Assembly: GCA_964016985.1 (NCBI GenBank)
Contig: OZ024834.1
Location: forward strand, 80,739,211 to 80,803,210
Source: Anodontia alba
Taxonomy: Eukaryota; Mollusca; Bivalvia; Lucinida; Lucinidae
Length of the DNA: 64,000 nucleotides
Direction: 5' to 3'
The notes beneath the pieces were generated by a model. The model did not search any database, had not been told where the DNA came from, and saw only the letters and a list, made by a program, of their open reading frames with translations. Shown piece after piece: positions 31,871 through 43,287 of the stretch. Position 1 is the first letter of the stretch. Every line of letters begins with the position of its first letter. The position numbers and the translations under genes are program-made.

Positions 31871-32239
31871 GCATAAAAAGGCAAAACTATGCAAAAAAAA
31901 AAGAAAAAAAAAGTATGAAATAGTGTTCAAAATTTGAGGACATTTACCATATACATGCTGTAGCCACTTGATTGTATTTACATTCCCTCCCTTCCCTTAT
32001 TATTGCTTCTAAATGTAATTATGACAATAAAATAATTTAGAACTAAAATAAATTATTACCATCATTTGAAAATATTATATCCATTGCTGGTTCCCCTATA
32101 GTGGTACCCCTCGTTTAAATCCATATTTTAACATCTCTTTTAAGCTAAAAAGAGTCAGGCAGATCAACAAACGTTTTTATCGAGAGGCAGCGTACCGTAA
32201 CCAAACGTTCATGATAAAGTCCAAATGCTTTTGTACTAC
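31871..32239. other. No recognisable feature
   Basis: AT-rich DNA with an A-run near 31893-31912. No element boundary is visible. Confidence 0.5.
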
Positions 32240-32445
32240 CGCACAGCTCCAGATAACGAAAGTAATTGAAAGATATTTATCACTATTTTTGCACCAAAAT
32301 ATATCTTGTGCGTACTTACTGGAATCGCCTCAAAGAGGCGATTCCAATAAGTACCCACAAGATATATTTTGGTGCAAAAATAACTAAAATTATACTTAAT
32401 TATTGCCTCAATTTTCACCTTATCCTGAGCTATGCAGTACAGCTT
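32240..32445. mobile_element. Foldback-5 sister family, near-perfect hairpin
   Basis: Arms TTTTTGCACCAAAATATATC, TTGTGCGTACTTACTGGAAT, CGCCTC pair with GAGGCGATTCCAATAAGTAC onward, two mismatches over about 47 bp. The loop is AAA. The outer ends keep AGCTCCAGATAAC and CTTATCCTGAGCTATG, linking it to Foldback-5. Confidence 0.85.
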
Positions 32446-33237
<792 letters not shown>

Positions 33238-33452
33238 CGGCCTCAGTGGCTCAGTTATTGGATGGGCATCTGACTGGTGATCAGGAGGTCGCGGGTTTGA
33301 TCCCCGCCGGGTACAGCAAAATTGTTTCCTGGAAATTGATCATGAAATATTTTCTACGGTCATTCTCTCCCTTCTGCTGATTCAAGAAGAGTAGATGTTA
33401 GTTTCTGGCAAAAGAATGCACACAAATATTGGTTAATACCAGCCTTCATTGT
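33238..33452 (+). mobile_element. SINE-A, plus strand, 3' truncated
   Basis: Clear head GCCGGCCTCAGTGGCTCAGT with B box GGGTTTGATCCCCGCCGG (33295-33312), then GATCATGAAATATTTTCTAC and CTGATTCAAGAAGAG. It ends at AATATTGGTTAATACC, before the tail segment. The anticodon region carries one extra base relative to the other heads. Confidence 0.88.
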
Positions 33453-33536
33453 CCGCATGAAAAAAATCTACAACCTTGGCGATCCAAGGCTAAATGCATC
33501 TAGTGGAGAATATGCATGCTAAACTGAATTTTTGAT

Positions 33537-34558
33537 GTACCCATAATATATCTAAGTATTGGGACACCAAAGTATTGGGACACCCTTACAATTTGTAAAA
33601 ATAATTATTTTTTTGTCACCCTAAGAATTGGGACACATAAAAAAAAATTGCTAAAATTTTCAGTAATTTTTTGTACCATATGAATTGGGACTGCATTTGG
33701 GTGATAAAAATGATCTAGTTAACGGGGTAAAACTGTTTTCTCGGTTTGTGTTTTGTTTTGTTTACAAACGATGTCACGCAATATTTTACGTCTATGCATA
33801 CAACAGGGGGTTTCCTATGACAGGCTGGTTAGAAAGTAGAAAATAAATAAAACCTTTCTTTGAGAATATTAATATGAAATTTATTCAAGAAATCTGCAAA
33901 AACGAAAATGCATATGCGTTTGCATCAGTCTGGATGCGTCGCCATTTTTAGGTTGTCACGTGACACGTCACGTTTTAATTTGCAACTCGAGTGCATCAAT
34001 AAAGTTCTACAAAAAAAACAAAAACAAACAGAAAAAAAACAACTATGAATAAATAATAATAATAAAAAGAAATTTGACAGAATTGTTTACCGATAACGCT
34101 TTAATGCAAAACAGCGTTGGGGGAACCCTAAAACACTGTTGAGATGAACCCCAAAACATTTTGTGGCAGTATTTTTAAAACAGGTAGATTGTTCCCCACA
34201 TTTGCAGTATCGGTTATGCGCAATTAACCAATAAAGCGGGGAAGCAGTATTTTTTTTTTTCACTTGGACGCTTTCAACACGTTAGATAAACTAGGGGATT
34301 ATAAATCAAAACAATAAGTGCCAATCTGTTTATTCAATATTAACAATAGATTAGGTTAACGAGACAGTGGTCCAAAAATACACAAAACAATGAACACAAA
34401 TATGACACATTTTCATCATTAATCAGTGCCATTTTCAACTACGAGAAGTAAGTATTGGGACACCTAATAAAATAATTAATTTTCGTGATTCTAAGTATTG
34501 GGACAGCCAGAAATTTAATTATTTTCTCCCGTCCCAATACTTACGTATATTACGGTAC
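33537..34558. mobile_element. 1.02-kb element with 29-bp inverted ends
   Basis: GTACCCATAATATATCTAAG, TATTGGGAC at the left is matched by the right end GTCCCAATACTTACGTATAT, TACGGTAC. TAAGTATTGGGACACC-type subrepeats recur near both ends (33554, 33570, 33621, 34452, 34493). No transposase frame. The TATTGGGACACC style recalls Tc1/mariner ends, but the target duplication is ambiguous because the ends are self-complementary. Confidence 0.7.
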
Positions 34559-35360
34559 ATACATGTCCAAAGGCACGGTTTTTCTGACATTGAGGTTCAT
34601 TTCCCCTCAACAGTTTGGTTGATAAAGATTTATCAATAATGTCAGTTCAGCTCATGAGTGTACAGTGGGTGCTTCTTCCATCATCTTGATATGACTAAAA
34701 TAATGTTGAAAGGGACATCAAACACAAAACTATCATCATCAATAATGTCAAACTGCACCACCTCATGCAAGCTGCACTCACTGGGGCTACCCATAAAGGA
34801 AAGAATTTGCTCCCAGGGCTACCTTAAAGGAAAGCATTTGCTCCTTCTGGGGGCAAATCTTTCATTTAAAAGTAGCCCCAATTTTTGAAAGGAATCAAAT
34901 ATTAAATATATTGTTATATATGTTGGTGAAGAATGCATCTGAGAGTAAGGATTTTGATAAACCATGCATTTTGAGGCAAATCTGATCAAAACTGGATAAA
35001 AACTAAGAAAGCTGTTGAATGAGGTTTCAATGTTTCAAAAGCTGTTCTCAAAGTCATGGCCATTTAAAAGAGGTAAAATATTGATGCAAATATTATTTAT
35101 TTAGGGCTTTATGATATCATAAACTCTCATTATCCAAAATGGCCACACCCACAAAAGCAATTTTTGAAATCTTCAAACTCCTGTAACTTTCTTATTATTT
35201 GTCCAATTGTGGTCAGATTTGCACCAAAATGAATGGTTTGATGATGTCTTTCATTTCAGGTACAAGCTTTATCAAGGCTGCCTTTCCCTTTAGGGACATA
35301 ATCTTCAGTCTTCAAAAGTTGACTCCCTTAGCAGAATGGTGGCAAAATCTTTGGGATTTA
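34559..35360. other. No gene; weak dispersed similarity
   Basis: AATAATGTCAAACTGCACCACC near 34742 recurs at about 35620 (ATAATGTCAAACTGCACCTC) with a shared CAAGCTGCA. A 76-codon frame has no recognisable domain. Nothing else is supported. Confidence 0.45.
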
Positions 35361-35546
35361 TTAACCCTTGTCATACTGAATAAATTAAGATGCCACACCC
35401 ACTTCTAATTTTCAGCCAATCAGATTGTTTGATCCCGGTTGTTGCTATAATTTACATACTTAATGGCAAACAGTGCAGATCAGATGACCTGGATCTTTAC
35501 TGTTTGCAAAGGCAGGGCATATCCTGGTTCAGCAGGACCAGGGTTA
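35361..35546 (-). mobile_element. MITE-1 copy 10, core shortened
   Basis: TTAACCCTTGTCATACTGAA to TTCAGCAGGACCAGGGTTA. One arm of the central palindrome is deleted (GCAGATCAGATGACCTGGAT), leaving a short hairpin. Confidence 0.88.
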
Positions 35547-35861
35547 TTTTTAATTACCCCCAACACCAGGGTTATTAATTACCCCTAACATTCTGTTTCA
35601 TCAAGATTTATGCAATACCCATAATGTCAAACTGCACCTCCTCCTACAAGCTGCAATGACCCTATCACCTTTCAAGTTTAAAGGCATAAAAGTTATCTAA
35701 ACATAGGCTGTATTTTCTCTGACAGCAAGAAAAACAAAGGCCTATCAGTCACACTTTACAAACAACTAATGGAATCTGTCTAGCTCTGTTTCAACACAAC
35801 ACTAAACCTGTGTACACCACAGGACCAGACAAGTCTGGTGACAACTTACGAAAAATTTCAG
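35547..35861. other. No gene; short direct repeat
   Basis: AACACCAGGGTTATTAATTACCCCTAAC partly duplicates the sequence just left of it. The second copy of the AATGTCAAACTGCACC repeat is here. Confidence 0.45.
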
Positions 35862-35970
35862 TCATTTTTTTGCACCAATAGGTATCTTCTTGGTACTCAT
35901 TGGACTTGCCTTGTCAAGGCAAGTCCAATAAGTACCAACAAGATACCTTATGGAGCAGATATGACAAAAA
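35862..35970. mobile_element. Foldback-5 sister, short form
   Basis: GGTATCTTCTTGGTACTCAT, TGGACTTGCCTTG / CAAGGCAAGTCCAATAAGTA. The inner stem CTTGCCTTGTCAAGGCAAG is a perfect palindrome. Confidence 0.75.
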
Positions 35971-36052
35971 TTGTCTTCAGACTATTCCCTTTATCTAGAA
36001 CTGTGCATACATAACAATTGGAACATGAACCAGTACTGCAGATAATCACCTG

Positions 36053-36262
36053 AGGACTTGTTAAGGAGGAGTATTTGGTGACAATTCTGGGATTAATTGT
36101 TTCTTATTTCTCCATAGAAACATATGTTGTAGGTACTCGTTAGAAGCGCCTCACTGGGGCACTTCTAACGAGTACCAACAACATATGTTTTCTCAGAGAA
36201 ACGGAAAAAATCATCCCAGAATTATCACAAACACTCCTCCTAACCAAGTCCTGTCTACATTT
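36053..36262. mobile_element. Foldback-5, alternative outer arm, complete
   Basis: Outer arms GACTTGTTAAGGAGGAGTAT and ACTCCTCCTAACCAAGTC, then GACAATTCTGGGAT / ATCCCAGAATTATC. Inner arms TACTCGTTAGAAGCGCCTCA / GCACTTCTAACGAGTACC. It shows two module types outside one inner stem. Confidence 0.8.
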
Positions 36263-36269
36263 GTGTGTG

Positions 36270-36412
36270 GCTATTTTCCTTGCTTCCACCAAAACATACA
36301 TTGTGGGTACTCATTAAAACTACCTCTCTGAGATAATTATGAGTACCCAGAACAAATGTTTTGGTGGATAAATAAATAAATTATGAACCGAAACATGCAG
36401 TTTATCTGGAGC
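36270..36412. mobile_element. Foldback-5 copy
   Basis: TTCCACCAAAACATACATTG, TGGGTACTCATTAAAACTAC and ATTATGAGTACCCAGAACAA, AATGTTTTGGTGGA, closing GTTTATCTGGAGCACTG. Confidence 0.7.
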
Positions 36413-36542
36413 ACTGTGGAACAGACAAGGTGATCTACATTATAACTTAGACATAGTTCAGGGAAAAAAATGGTTTCATGTAAACATGGGAGTTGACTGG
36501 AACTAGACTGGCTCCAGTCTAACGGATATTTGAATCAGCATA
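36413..36542. other. No recognisable feature
   Basis: Short spacer between Foldback-5 and R1. Confidence 0.4.
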
Positions 36543-36726
36543 AAAAACTATTCATATTTTACAAAAATCCTATCTTTTGGAATGTCCTTCTCTCTGCTAT
36601 GGCTGATCAGTGATGAGTTTCTGACTGGTACGGGAGATAATATGTGTAGAAAAATAGTCAAGGAGGAGTAGTTTACCTTTGTTAGATTAGAAAAGTAAAA
36701 CTCATAGCATGGGGCCAGGCTAGAAC
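36543..36726 (-). repeat. Dispersed repeat R1, copy 2 (inverted)
   Basis: Reverse complement of the 31389-31570 repeat, with a short insertion relative to it (TTTCTGACTGGTACGGGAG side). The minus-strand frame here extends past the repeat on both sides, so the open frame is not a gene boundary. Confidence 0.65.
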
Positions 36727-36893
36727 AGAAATTACAGGGAAAAGGTCTATAAGACAGCAATTTGATTACATATGTTTTGATTAGCTTAATTCATGTGAAT
36801 TGTCTATTTTTCAAGTCAGTGGAATAGCATTTTCTCCAAATGTTCAGACATTACAGCTTTTTGAACATTTGACATATACATTTTACTTCTCGT

Positions 36894-37119
36894 TTAACCC
36901 ATTGAAGACAGGAGAGCGCTAAACAGGTAACTGGCAAACAGTGCAGACCCAGATCAGATGCTGCAGAACGCAACGTCTGATCAGGGTCTTCACTGTCTGC
37001 ACATAGTTCAGCCATTTTTCTTTAGGAACATCTACACTATATAGCCTGACGTACCTAAAATCGAAAATGGACTCTTCCAATATATAGTGTGGGAGAGTCT
37101 ATTCAGTCTGTAATGGGTT
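36894..37119 (+). mobile_element. MITE-2, complete
   Basis: TTAACCCATTGAAGACAGG to CAGTCTGTAATGGGTTT. Core GGCAAACAGTGCAGACCCAG / CTGATCAGGGTCTTCACTG around AGATGCTGCAGAACGCAACG. The right-hand ACTCTTCCAATATATAGTGT block is intact. Confidence 0.85.
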
Positions 37120-37310
37120 TCAGACAGATCAACCCTTGTAGGTCATCTTGTGTCATCATCCAGAGAAAGGGGATGGAAGGGGAGTAGAAGAGAGGTAAGA
37201 GAGAAACAGAGGAGAATGAGGAGGAAAGCAAAAAGTACAGTAAACCACCTGGTGATAAGATAGAACATTATGATCAGGTTCTTCTCTGCTTAGGCATTTC
37301 TGTTTGACCA
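37120..37310. repeat. Purine-rich remnant shared with 13318-13380
   Basis: GATCAACCCTTGTAGGTCAT, CTTGTGTCATCATCC matches the stretch right of the partial SINE at 13.3 kb (ATCAACCCTTCAGGGTCGTT). GAGAGGTAAGAGAGAAACAG follows. Confidence 0.5.
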
Positions 37311-37343
37311 TTAACCCTAGTCCTGCTGAACGCGGATATGCCT
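37311..37343 (+). mobile_element. MITE-1 terminal fragment (copy 11)
   Basis: TTAACCCTAGTCCTGCTGAA then CGCGGATATGCC, and nothing further of the element. Confidence 0.75.
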
Positions 37344-37726
37344 AAGTATTTGAACACCTTTAGTCCTAACCATTCTTGTTCTAAAATTTTAACAAATCCA
37401 TTTTTACTAGCAGTTCTCATCTAAACTAGACATGTGTACGTACAAGTACACAAATGCCCTTGCCGTTTGGTCTTTGAACATATAGCAACAACATCTGGAT
37501 GCATAAATTTCAACAACTATTTTCCAAATGCTCAATCTGATCTGTTATACATTTTTACCCTTAGCCCCACCTCAGGGCACGACCCAGGGACATCTCTAGC
37601 ATAGAGTCGACGATTTACATCTAAGTAAGTAGCATACCAAATTTCAACTTCCTAGCATTAAATGTTGCCAAGTTATGACTGCGAAGAGAAACACGCATGT
37701 AAATGCCACTGTAAATTTGAATGTTG
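37344..37726. other. No recognisable feature
   Basis: AT-rich DNA. The phrase CTAGCATTAAATGTTGCCAA suggests an old tandem-core unit but I cannot support it. Confidence 0.4.
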
Positions 37727-37812
37727 GTTGAATGGGTTGGAGTTTAGCGGTCCATTTAACACTATTAAGGTCAGATCGAGCCGGTCAGTTTACCTAACCA
37801 TCCTTTTCCTAG
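37727..37812 (-). mobile_element. SINE-A tail fragment, second subfamily
   Basis: TTGGTTGAATGGGTTGGAGT, CACTATTAAGGTCAGATCG, CAGTTTACCTAACCATCC. It breaks at CTTTTCCTAG. Confidence 0.7.
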
Positions 37813-38034
37813 TTCCTTGACATTATCACAAAGACATGTGAATATCCCCAACAAATGACTGTCTGAGAAAGTCAGTTGTTACAGTCACATAACTGAATCT
37901 AGTCCAGGTTTTACAGAGTCACAAGACATTGCTTTACCACATGCTGATATCGAATCATTTTCTTCTGATGCTCACAGAGGCTTTCAGCTTGTTTTCAAAC
38001 AAAACCAAAAAAATATGACACACTATGTGAAAAC
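37813..38034. other. No recognisable feature
   Basis: AT-rich spacer. Confidence 0.4.
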
Positions 38035-38460
38035 TGCCATTATCCTACATGCAAACAGTTGACGACCCAGACCAGCCTGCCTAAGTGCAATCAGTCTGAT
38101 CAGGATCGAGGTTGTCAGCAGTATATTGCTTGGATACCAGTAGTAGCATGATCCAACTGTGTCGAGCCGCAGACTGATCTGATTCAATGCTGTACATCAA
38201 CCTGATCATGTTGGTTTTCACACAACAAACTTCAAATAAAAGAGGCAGGCAAGAAATGCAGACCGATGGAGAAAACAGAATTTTCATAGAACACAAACTG
38301 CGGAGAACAAAGCCAGTCTGCGTGCATAAACTGGTTTCCTGCACAACATAGGGATCTTGTAAGACATACATGTATTTGGGAAACAGTGACGATTCAGACA
38401 AGGCTGTGTAACTGCACAGCCTCGTCTGGATCTTCACTGTTTGCATGTGAGAAAATGTTT
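38035..38460. repeat. Core-bearing palindrome, possibly an interrupted MITE
   Basis: The left end has CATGCAAACAGTTGACGACC, CAGACCAGCCTG. The right end has a strong hairpin AAACAGTGACGATTCAGAC / CTGGATCTTCACTGTTTGC around GGCTGTGTAACTGCACAGCC (about 38382-38443), ending GCATGTGAG. A 121-codon minus frame here crosses the palindrome and has no domain. Confidence 0.5.
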
Positions 38461-38929
38461 GGTTTTTACAAAATCAGACCCCAAATTACGGTATTATCAG
38501 GCTAGAAATAACTGTATTTACACTTTGTAATCTTTTGTTTCCTAATAGCTTCCAGTTGACTGGAATCGGGGCTAATTCTGAACACGAGCACCGCTGTGGG
38601 ACACAAACTATGATCCCATACCAAATGGCAAGAACCCACCACGCAGTTTGGTCTATCTTAGATGCAGGACTGCATAATAGCAGAACTTGTAGGAATGTAC
38701 AGAGAAATCAACTGAGACCCTGACCAGAGTGTATAAAAAGTGAATGCTGGTCTGGAGGTTTTTATGTTACTCAGGTTGGTTTTCTCTAGTAATGAATTAA
38801 CAAGGGTATTTTATCTATAATCACTAATACCCTTAATCTGTTAAAAAAGTTTGATCAAAATCAGCAAAATTGTGCAAATTGAACCAAATGTTTAAGAAAG
38901 CTACAAATAACTTCTTAATTTTTCAGAAT
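38461..38929. other. No gene
   Basis: AT-rich DNA with a half core (TCAACTGAGACCCTGACC near 38707, GCTGGTCTGGAGG near 38748). No element ends are identified. Confidence 0.45.
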
Positions 38930-40165
38930 TTTGCTACAGTCAGCTTTACTGTTATTCTGACAATTCTACGACTATTTAACTGTTATTCTAAGAATGCTAT
39001 AACCATTTTACTGTTATTCTGAGATTGTTAAAGCTATTTTACTGTAATTCTGAGATTGCTATAGCTATTATACTGTTATTCTGAGAATACTATGACCATT
39101 TTACCATTATTCTGAAATTGCTACAGCCATCTTTACTATTATTCTGAGAATGCTACAATTCTTTTACTGTTATTCTGAGAATGCTACAGCTTTTTTTGAG
39201 AATGCTACAAATATCTTCACAGTTTTTGAGAAATATGCTAAAGCCATCTTTACTTTTATTCTCAGAGTGCTTCGGCTATTTTACTGTTATTTTGAGAATA
39301 CTACAACCATTTTACTGTTATTCTGAGAATGCAACAGCCATTTTTACTGTTATTAGGAGAATGCTACAGTTATTTTACTGTTATTCTTTGAATGCTACAG
39401 CTATTTTACTGTTATTCTAAGAATGCTACAGCTATTTTACTGTTATTGAGATTACTACAAGCATTTTATTGTTATTCTGAGAATGCCACAGCCATCTTTA
39501 CTGTTATTCTGAGAACACTACAACCATTTTACTTCTATTCTGAGAATGCTCCAGCCATCTTTACTGTTATTCTGAGAATACTACACCATTTTGTTGTTAT
39601 TCTGAAAATGCTACAGCCATCTTTACTGTTATTCTGAGGATGCTACAACCATCTTTCTGTTATTCTGAGAAAGCTACAAATATCTTCACAGTTTTTGAGA
39701 ATTATGCTACAGCCATCTTTACTGTTATTCTGTTAGTGCTACAACTATTTTACTGTAAAGCTAAGAATGCTACAACTATTTTACTGTTATTCTGAGAATG
39801 CTACAACTATTTTACTATTATTCTGAGAATGCTTCAACCATTTTACTGCTATTCTGAGAATGCTACAACTATTTTACTGTTATTCTGAGATTGCTACAGT
39901 TATTTTACTATTAGCCCCAGAATTCTACAACCATTTTACTACTCTGAAAATGCTAGTGTCATCTTTACTGTTATTCTGAGAATGCTATAGCCATTTTATC
40001 ATTATTCTGAGAATGCTTCAACCATTCTACTGTTATTCTGAGTATGCTACAAGTATTTTACTGTTATTCTGAGAATGCTACTGCCACAGCCATCTTTACT
40101 GTTATTCTGAGACTGCTACAGCTATTTTACTGTTATTATGAGAATAATACCACCATTTTACTGTT
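38930..40165. repeat. Minisatellite, unit 30-32 bp
   Basis: About 38 imperfect units of TTTACTGTTATTCTGAGAAT + GCTACAGCCATC. Single-base indels shift the frame, which gives several short overlapping open frames that are not genes. There are no spacers, so it is not a CRISPR array. Confidence 0.92.
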
Positions 40166-40764
40166 GAAGTGTATAGGGGTTAAGTACCTTGTGAACACAA
40201 CTTCTCAAACAGTTTTGGGCCGATCCTTCTGAAACTTTACAGGTGTTTTAACCATGGTCTGAAGATATGTATGTGCTTTTTACGGAATCCTGGAATTATT
40301 TTTTTTTTTTTTTTTTTTTTTTTCACACTTTTAACTTAGACTTTTTTTTGTGCTCGATTATTATGGAAGTCTATAGATAGTAAGCACCTTGTGAGTGCAA
40401 CTCCACAGTTTTAGGCCAATATTAAGCCTTCTGAACCTTTTCAGGTGTTTTACCTATGGTCTAATGATAAGCATGTGCTTTTTACAGAATCCTGAAATTA
40501 TTTTTTTTCCACTTTTTTCATATATATATGTAACTTAGAAGTTTTTCGTGCTTCAATACCATGGAAGTGTATAATGGGTAGGTCCTCCTACAGTTTTGGG
40601 CCAATCCTTCTAAACCTTTACAGGTGTTTTAATCATGGTCTGAAGTTCTGCATGTGCTTTTTATGGAATTGTGAAATTATTTATTTTCCACTTTTTCCAC
40701 ATTTTAAACTTTTGTTTTGTTCTCACACACTATAAAAGTGTATAGGCAGTAGGTACCTTGTGAG

Positions 40765-42116
40765 GAATTGAGACAATTCATCGACAAGACAACTCATCGA
40801 CACGGTTTTTGGAGACAATTCACCGACACAATTGAAGACAACTCATCGACACTTTTTGAAGACAATTCACCGACAAATTTGTTTGAAGGTAATTGGCAAT
40901 CATAGGTAATTAAGGGTAATTATGGATAAGTGGTACATTGTATTTGATTGATCATACCTGTGAATGACCAGCTACCTGTTCTGTCTGTCAGTGAACAATC
41001 TCAGAATCGATTATTGGGCTAAGAATGCGGAAAGATTTTTAATTTTAGTCATGACCTATGATGTTCTGCATCATTTACGATGCAGCTGCTGACGGATGCG
41101 CGCTCAGTGCCACCGCTGTGCCGTAAGACCGGAAATGGAAGTTTAATAGACGATGACTTGATCATGTTGATGTCGCACACCTTGACTGTCGGGGAGCTGT
41201 CTCAAAGTCCCACTGAGGCTAACATGTAGCTTTTAGGATGTTGATTGCTATGGAACTGCAATATTGATAATACGACCACTGGAATTGTAGGATAATTGAG
41301 CCTCGAGATTTGTACAATTTGCATTTAGATACCCAATTCTGATCATCGAGATATACACCGTGTCGGTGAATTATCATCGAGATGATAAGCCTATGCAATG
41401 ATTTGTATAGACCTCTACAGAGAGTGTATGACCAGAAAAAAAGATGCAAAAGTTCTCATTTTGTCAAATGAAAAATGGATGACAATAACCTGTAAGATTA
41501 TCATTACAAACATTGTTAAGTTTGATCAAATGGCCTTCTCAATAAAAATCGACTGCTACATGACACTGATGTATTAATGATTAACAGTCAAATTCCTATT
41601 ATTATCACAATTCGAACAACAAAAATTTAGGAAATAAATGAAAACATAACTCATATAAACGAATATCCAGCTTCACTTTCCATCTTCTTTATTTTAATCT
41701 CGGACCCATCAATATTATTGATGGGTCCGAGTTTTAATTAAGAAAGTTTTGAATAATATTTTACCAAGTTCCCTATACGTATATTTTCCTTTAAATCATG
41801 CTTTTAAAATAAAATGCGTAAGTTTATTTACACCAGCCATCCTATGCGGTTAAAATGGTCTCTTAATTGTCATTAATAAGCCAAAAAATAATGAATTAAT
41901 ATCCTAAATTCATTATTTTGATCATAAACGTGATAATAAATAATTTTATTTTCAAAACATTGTCTTCATTTTATCAGCTTGGGTATAATTTCAACATGAT
42001 AATGTGTCGGTGAATTGTCTTCAAAAAGTGTCGATGAGTTGTCTTCAATTGTGTCGGTGAATTGTCTCCAAAAACCGTGTCGATGAGTTGTCTTGTCGAT
42101 GAATTGTCTTGTTCCC
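40765..42116. mobile_element. MULE-like element, 1352 bp, perfect 104-bp inverted repeats
   Basis: 40772-40875 and 42005-42108 are exact reverse complements by my base-by-base reading. The arm is built of about five subrepeats of GACAAYTCAYCGACA. CCTTGTGAG occurs at 40756-40764 and 42117-42125, a 9-bp duplication inside a satellite unit whose other copies show the empty site. Long inverted repeats with 9-bp duplications are typical of Mutator-like elements (inference). The interior has no transposase; it holds a palindrome CTCGGACCCATCAAT/ATTGATGGGTCCGAG at 41699-41731. Confidence 0.88.
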
Positions 42117-42386
42117 CCTTGTGAGCACAACTCCTCCTACAGTTTTGGGCAGATTCTTCTGAATCATGGTCTAAAGATATGCATGTGCCTTTTTCACTAT
42201 CCCAAAATTATTTATTTTACTTTCTTTTTTCACTTTGTGAACTTTTTTGTTCAGTTATTTTTTGCCTTAATAGTGTATACAATAGAGTGGGTATCTTGTG
42301 TGCGCAACAGTTACTCCTACATGTTTTAACCAATCTTTTTTTGAACTTTTGCGCACATTTTCTACATGGTCTGAAGATTTGCATGT

Positions 42387-42593
42387 TTGTTTGTGCTGAG
42401 GTTTTACAGCCCAGTCAACCCAATGGGGTCATGTCAAGCGCAGTCAGTTTACCTAACCACACGTTTACTGGGCAGGCTTAGTCCTCTAAGCGGTTAACCA
42501 GTATTATGCACATTCTTTTGCCAGAAACTGACAACTGCCCTTCTTGAATCAGCAGAAGGGAGAGAATGACCGTAGAAAATATTTCATGATCAA
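42387..42593 (-). mobile_element. SINE-A, 5' truncated, 17-bp TSD
   Basis: TCTGAAGATTTGCATGT flanks it exactly at 42370-42386 and 42594-42610. It has the TTGTGCTGAGGTTTTACAGC tail but stops at ATTTCATGATCAA, so the tRNA head was never copied, as expected for incomplete target-primed reverse transcription. Confidence 0.92.
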
Positions 42594-42670
42594 TCTGAAG
42601 ATTTGCATGTGGTTCTCATAATCATCAGATTTTTTTCACATTGTCACTTAGGTACAATGTTGGCCTGGTC

Positions 42671-43090
42671 ATTTTTGGAAGTTTCTTAAAAGGCAGGGAT
42701 GTGAATTCCTTGAATATGCTTTTTATCTGATATTTTATGATGTTCCTAAAACATCCATGAAAATAATTTGACCCCTAACTTTATTTGTCCATTATAATAC
42801 AGTAACATAGAAAAAAATCCAATTTGAAATTCAGAACTGAACACGGTAATGCAAGGGAGACAATTCAAAATGAACGCATCTACCCAGCTACCCAGATGAA
42901 CTAGATTACCCAGATTTGCAGTGCAATGACTCACAATCTCGCTGCATATCCTGCATTCTTCGCATATCATCTCAGGCAGAATTTAATTCTCCCTCAAAAT
43001 CAATATGACAGTAGAAAGTATGCTGATAACAATGTGGTTTCAAAACCAAATGTACCTACAAACACCCATAAACCCTTATTAGGCAACAAG
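42671..43090. other. No recognisable feature
   Basis: Mixed-composition DNA. Two short open frames (42746-42970 minus, 42926-43189 plus) have no domain and the second runs into a MITE-4. Confidence 0.45.
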
Positions 43091-43279
43091 TTAATTAATG
43101 CTGAAGTGCTGGGCAAAACTGTAGCAGACTGTGACCACATTCTAATTTTTTTTTTTTTTATTATTATTATTATTTTTCAGAGAAAATGAGACTTGGCATT
43201 TCATGTGAATCATACAATTGATAATAAAAAATAAAAAAAAATCAAACTGTCGTCTGCTGCAGTTGTGCTGCACTTTAAA
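43091..43279. mobile_element. MITE-4 copy
   Basis: GTGCTGGGCAAAACTGTAGC, a T-run, CAGAGAAAATGAGACTTGGC, TTTCATGTGAATCATAC, then the right end GTCGTCTGCTGCAGTTGTG and CACTTTAAAC. The right stem arm is replaced by A-rich sequence. Confidence 0.7.
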
Positions 43280-43287
43280 CATGTATT

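Larger units (their letters stand above)
40166..42670. repeat. Satellite-like array, about 190-bp units, with two insertions
   Basis: Five units share CTTGTGAACACAACTTCTC, CAGTTTTGGGCCRATCCTTC, CATGGTCTGAAGATATGYATG and TTTTTACGGAATCCTG. Unit starts lie near 40175, 40375, 40565, 40735 and 42270. Unit 4 is split by the MULE-like element and unit 5 by a SINE-A. The first unit has a T-run of about 25 (40299-40323). Confidence 0.85.

Noticed and set aside
38930..40165. CRISPR-like regular repeats
   Set aside because: Units are contiguous with no unique spacers, and the sequence is plainly eukaryotic repeat DNA. The same applies to 16200-17042 and 52520-53155.
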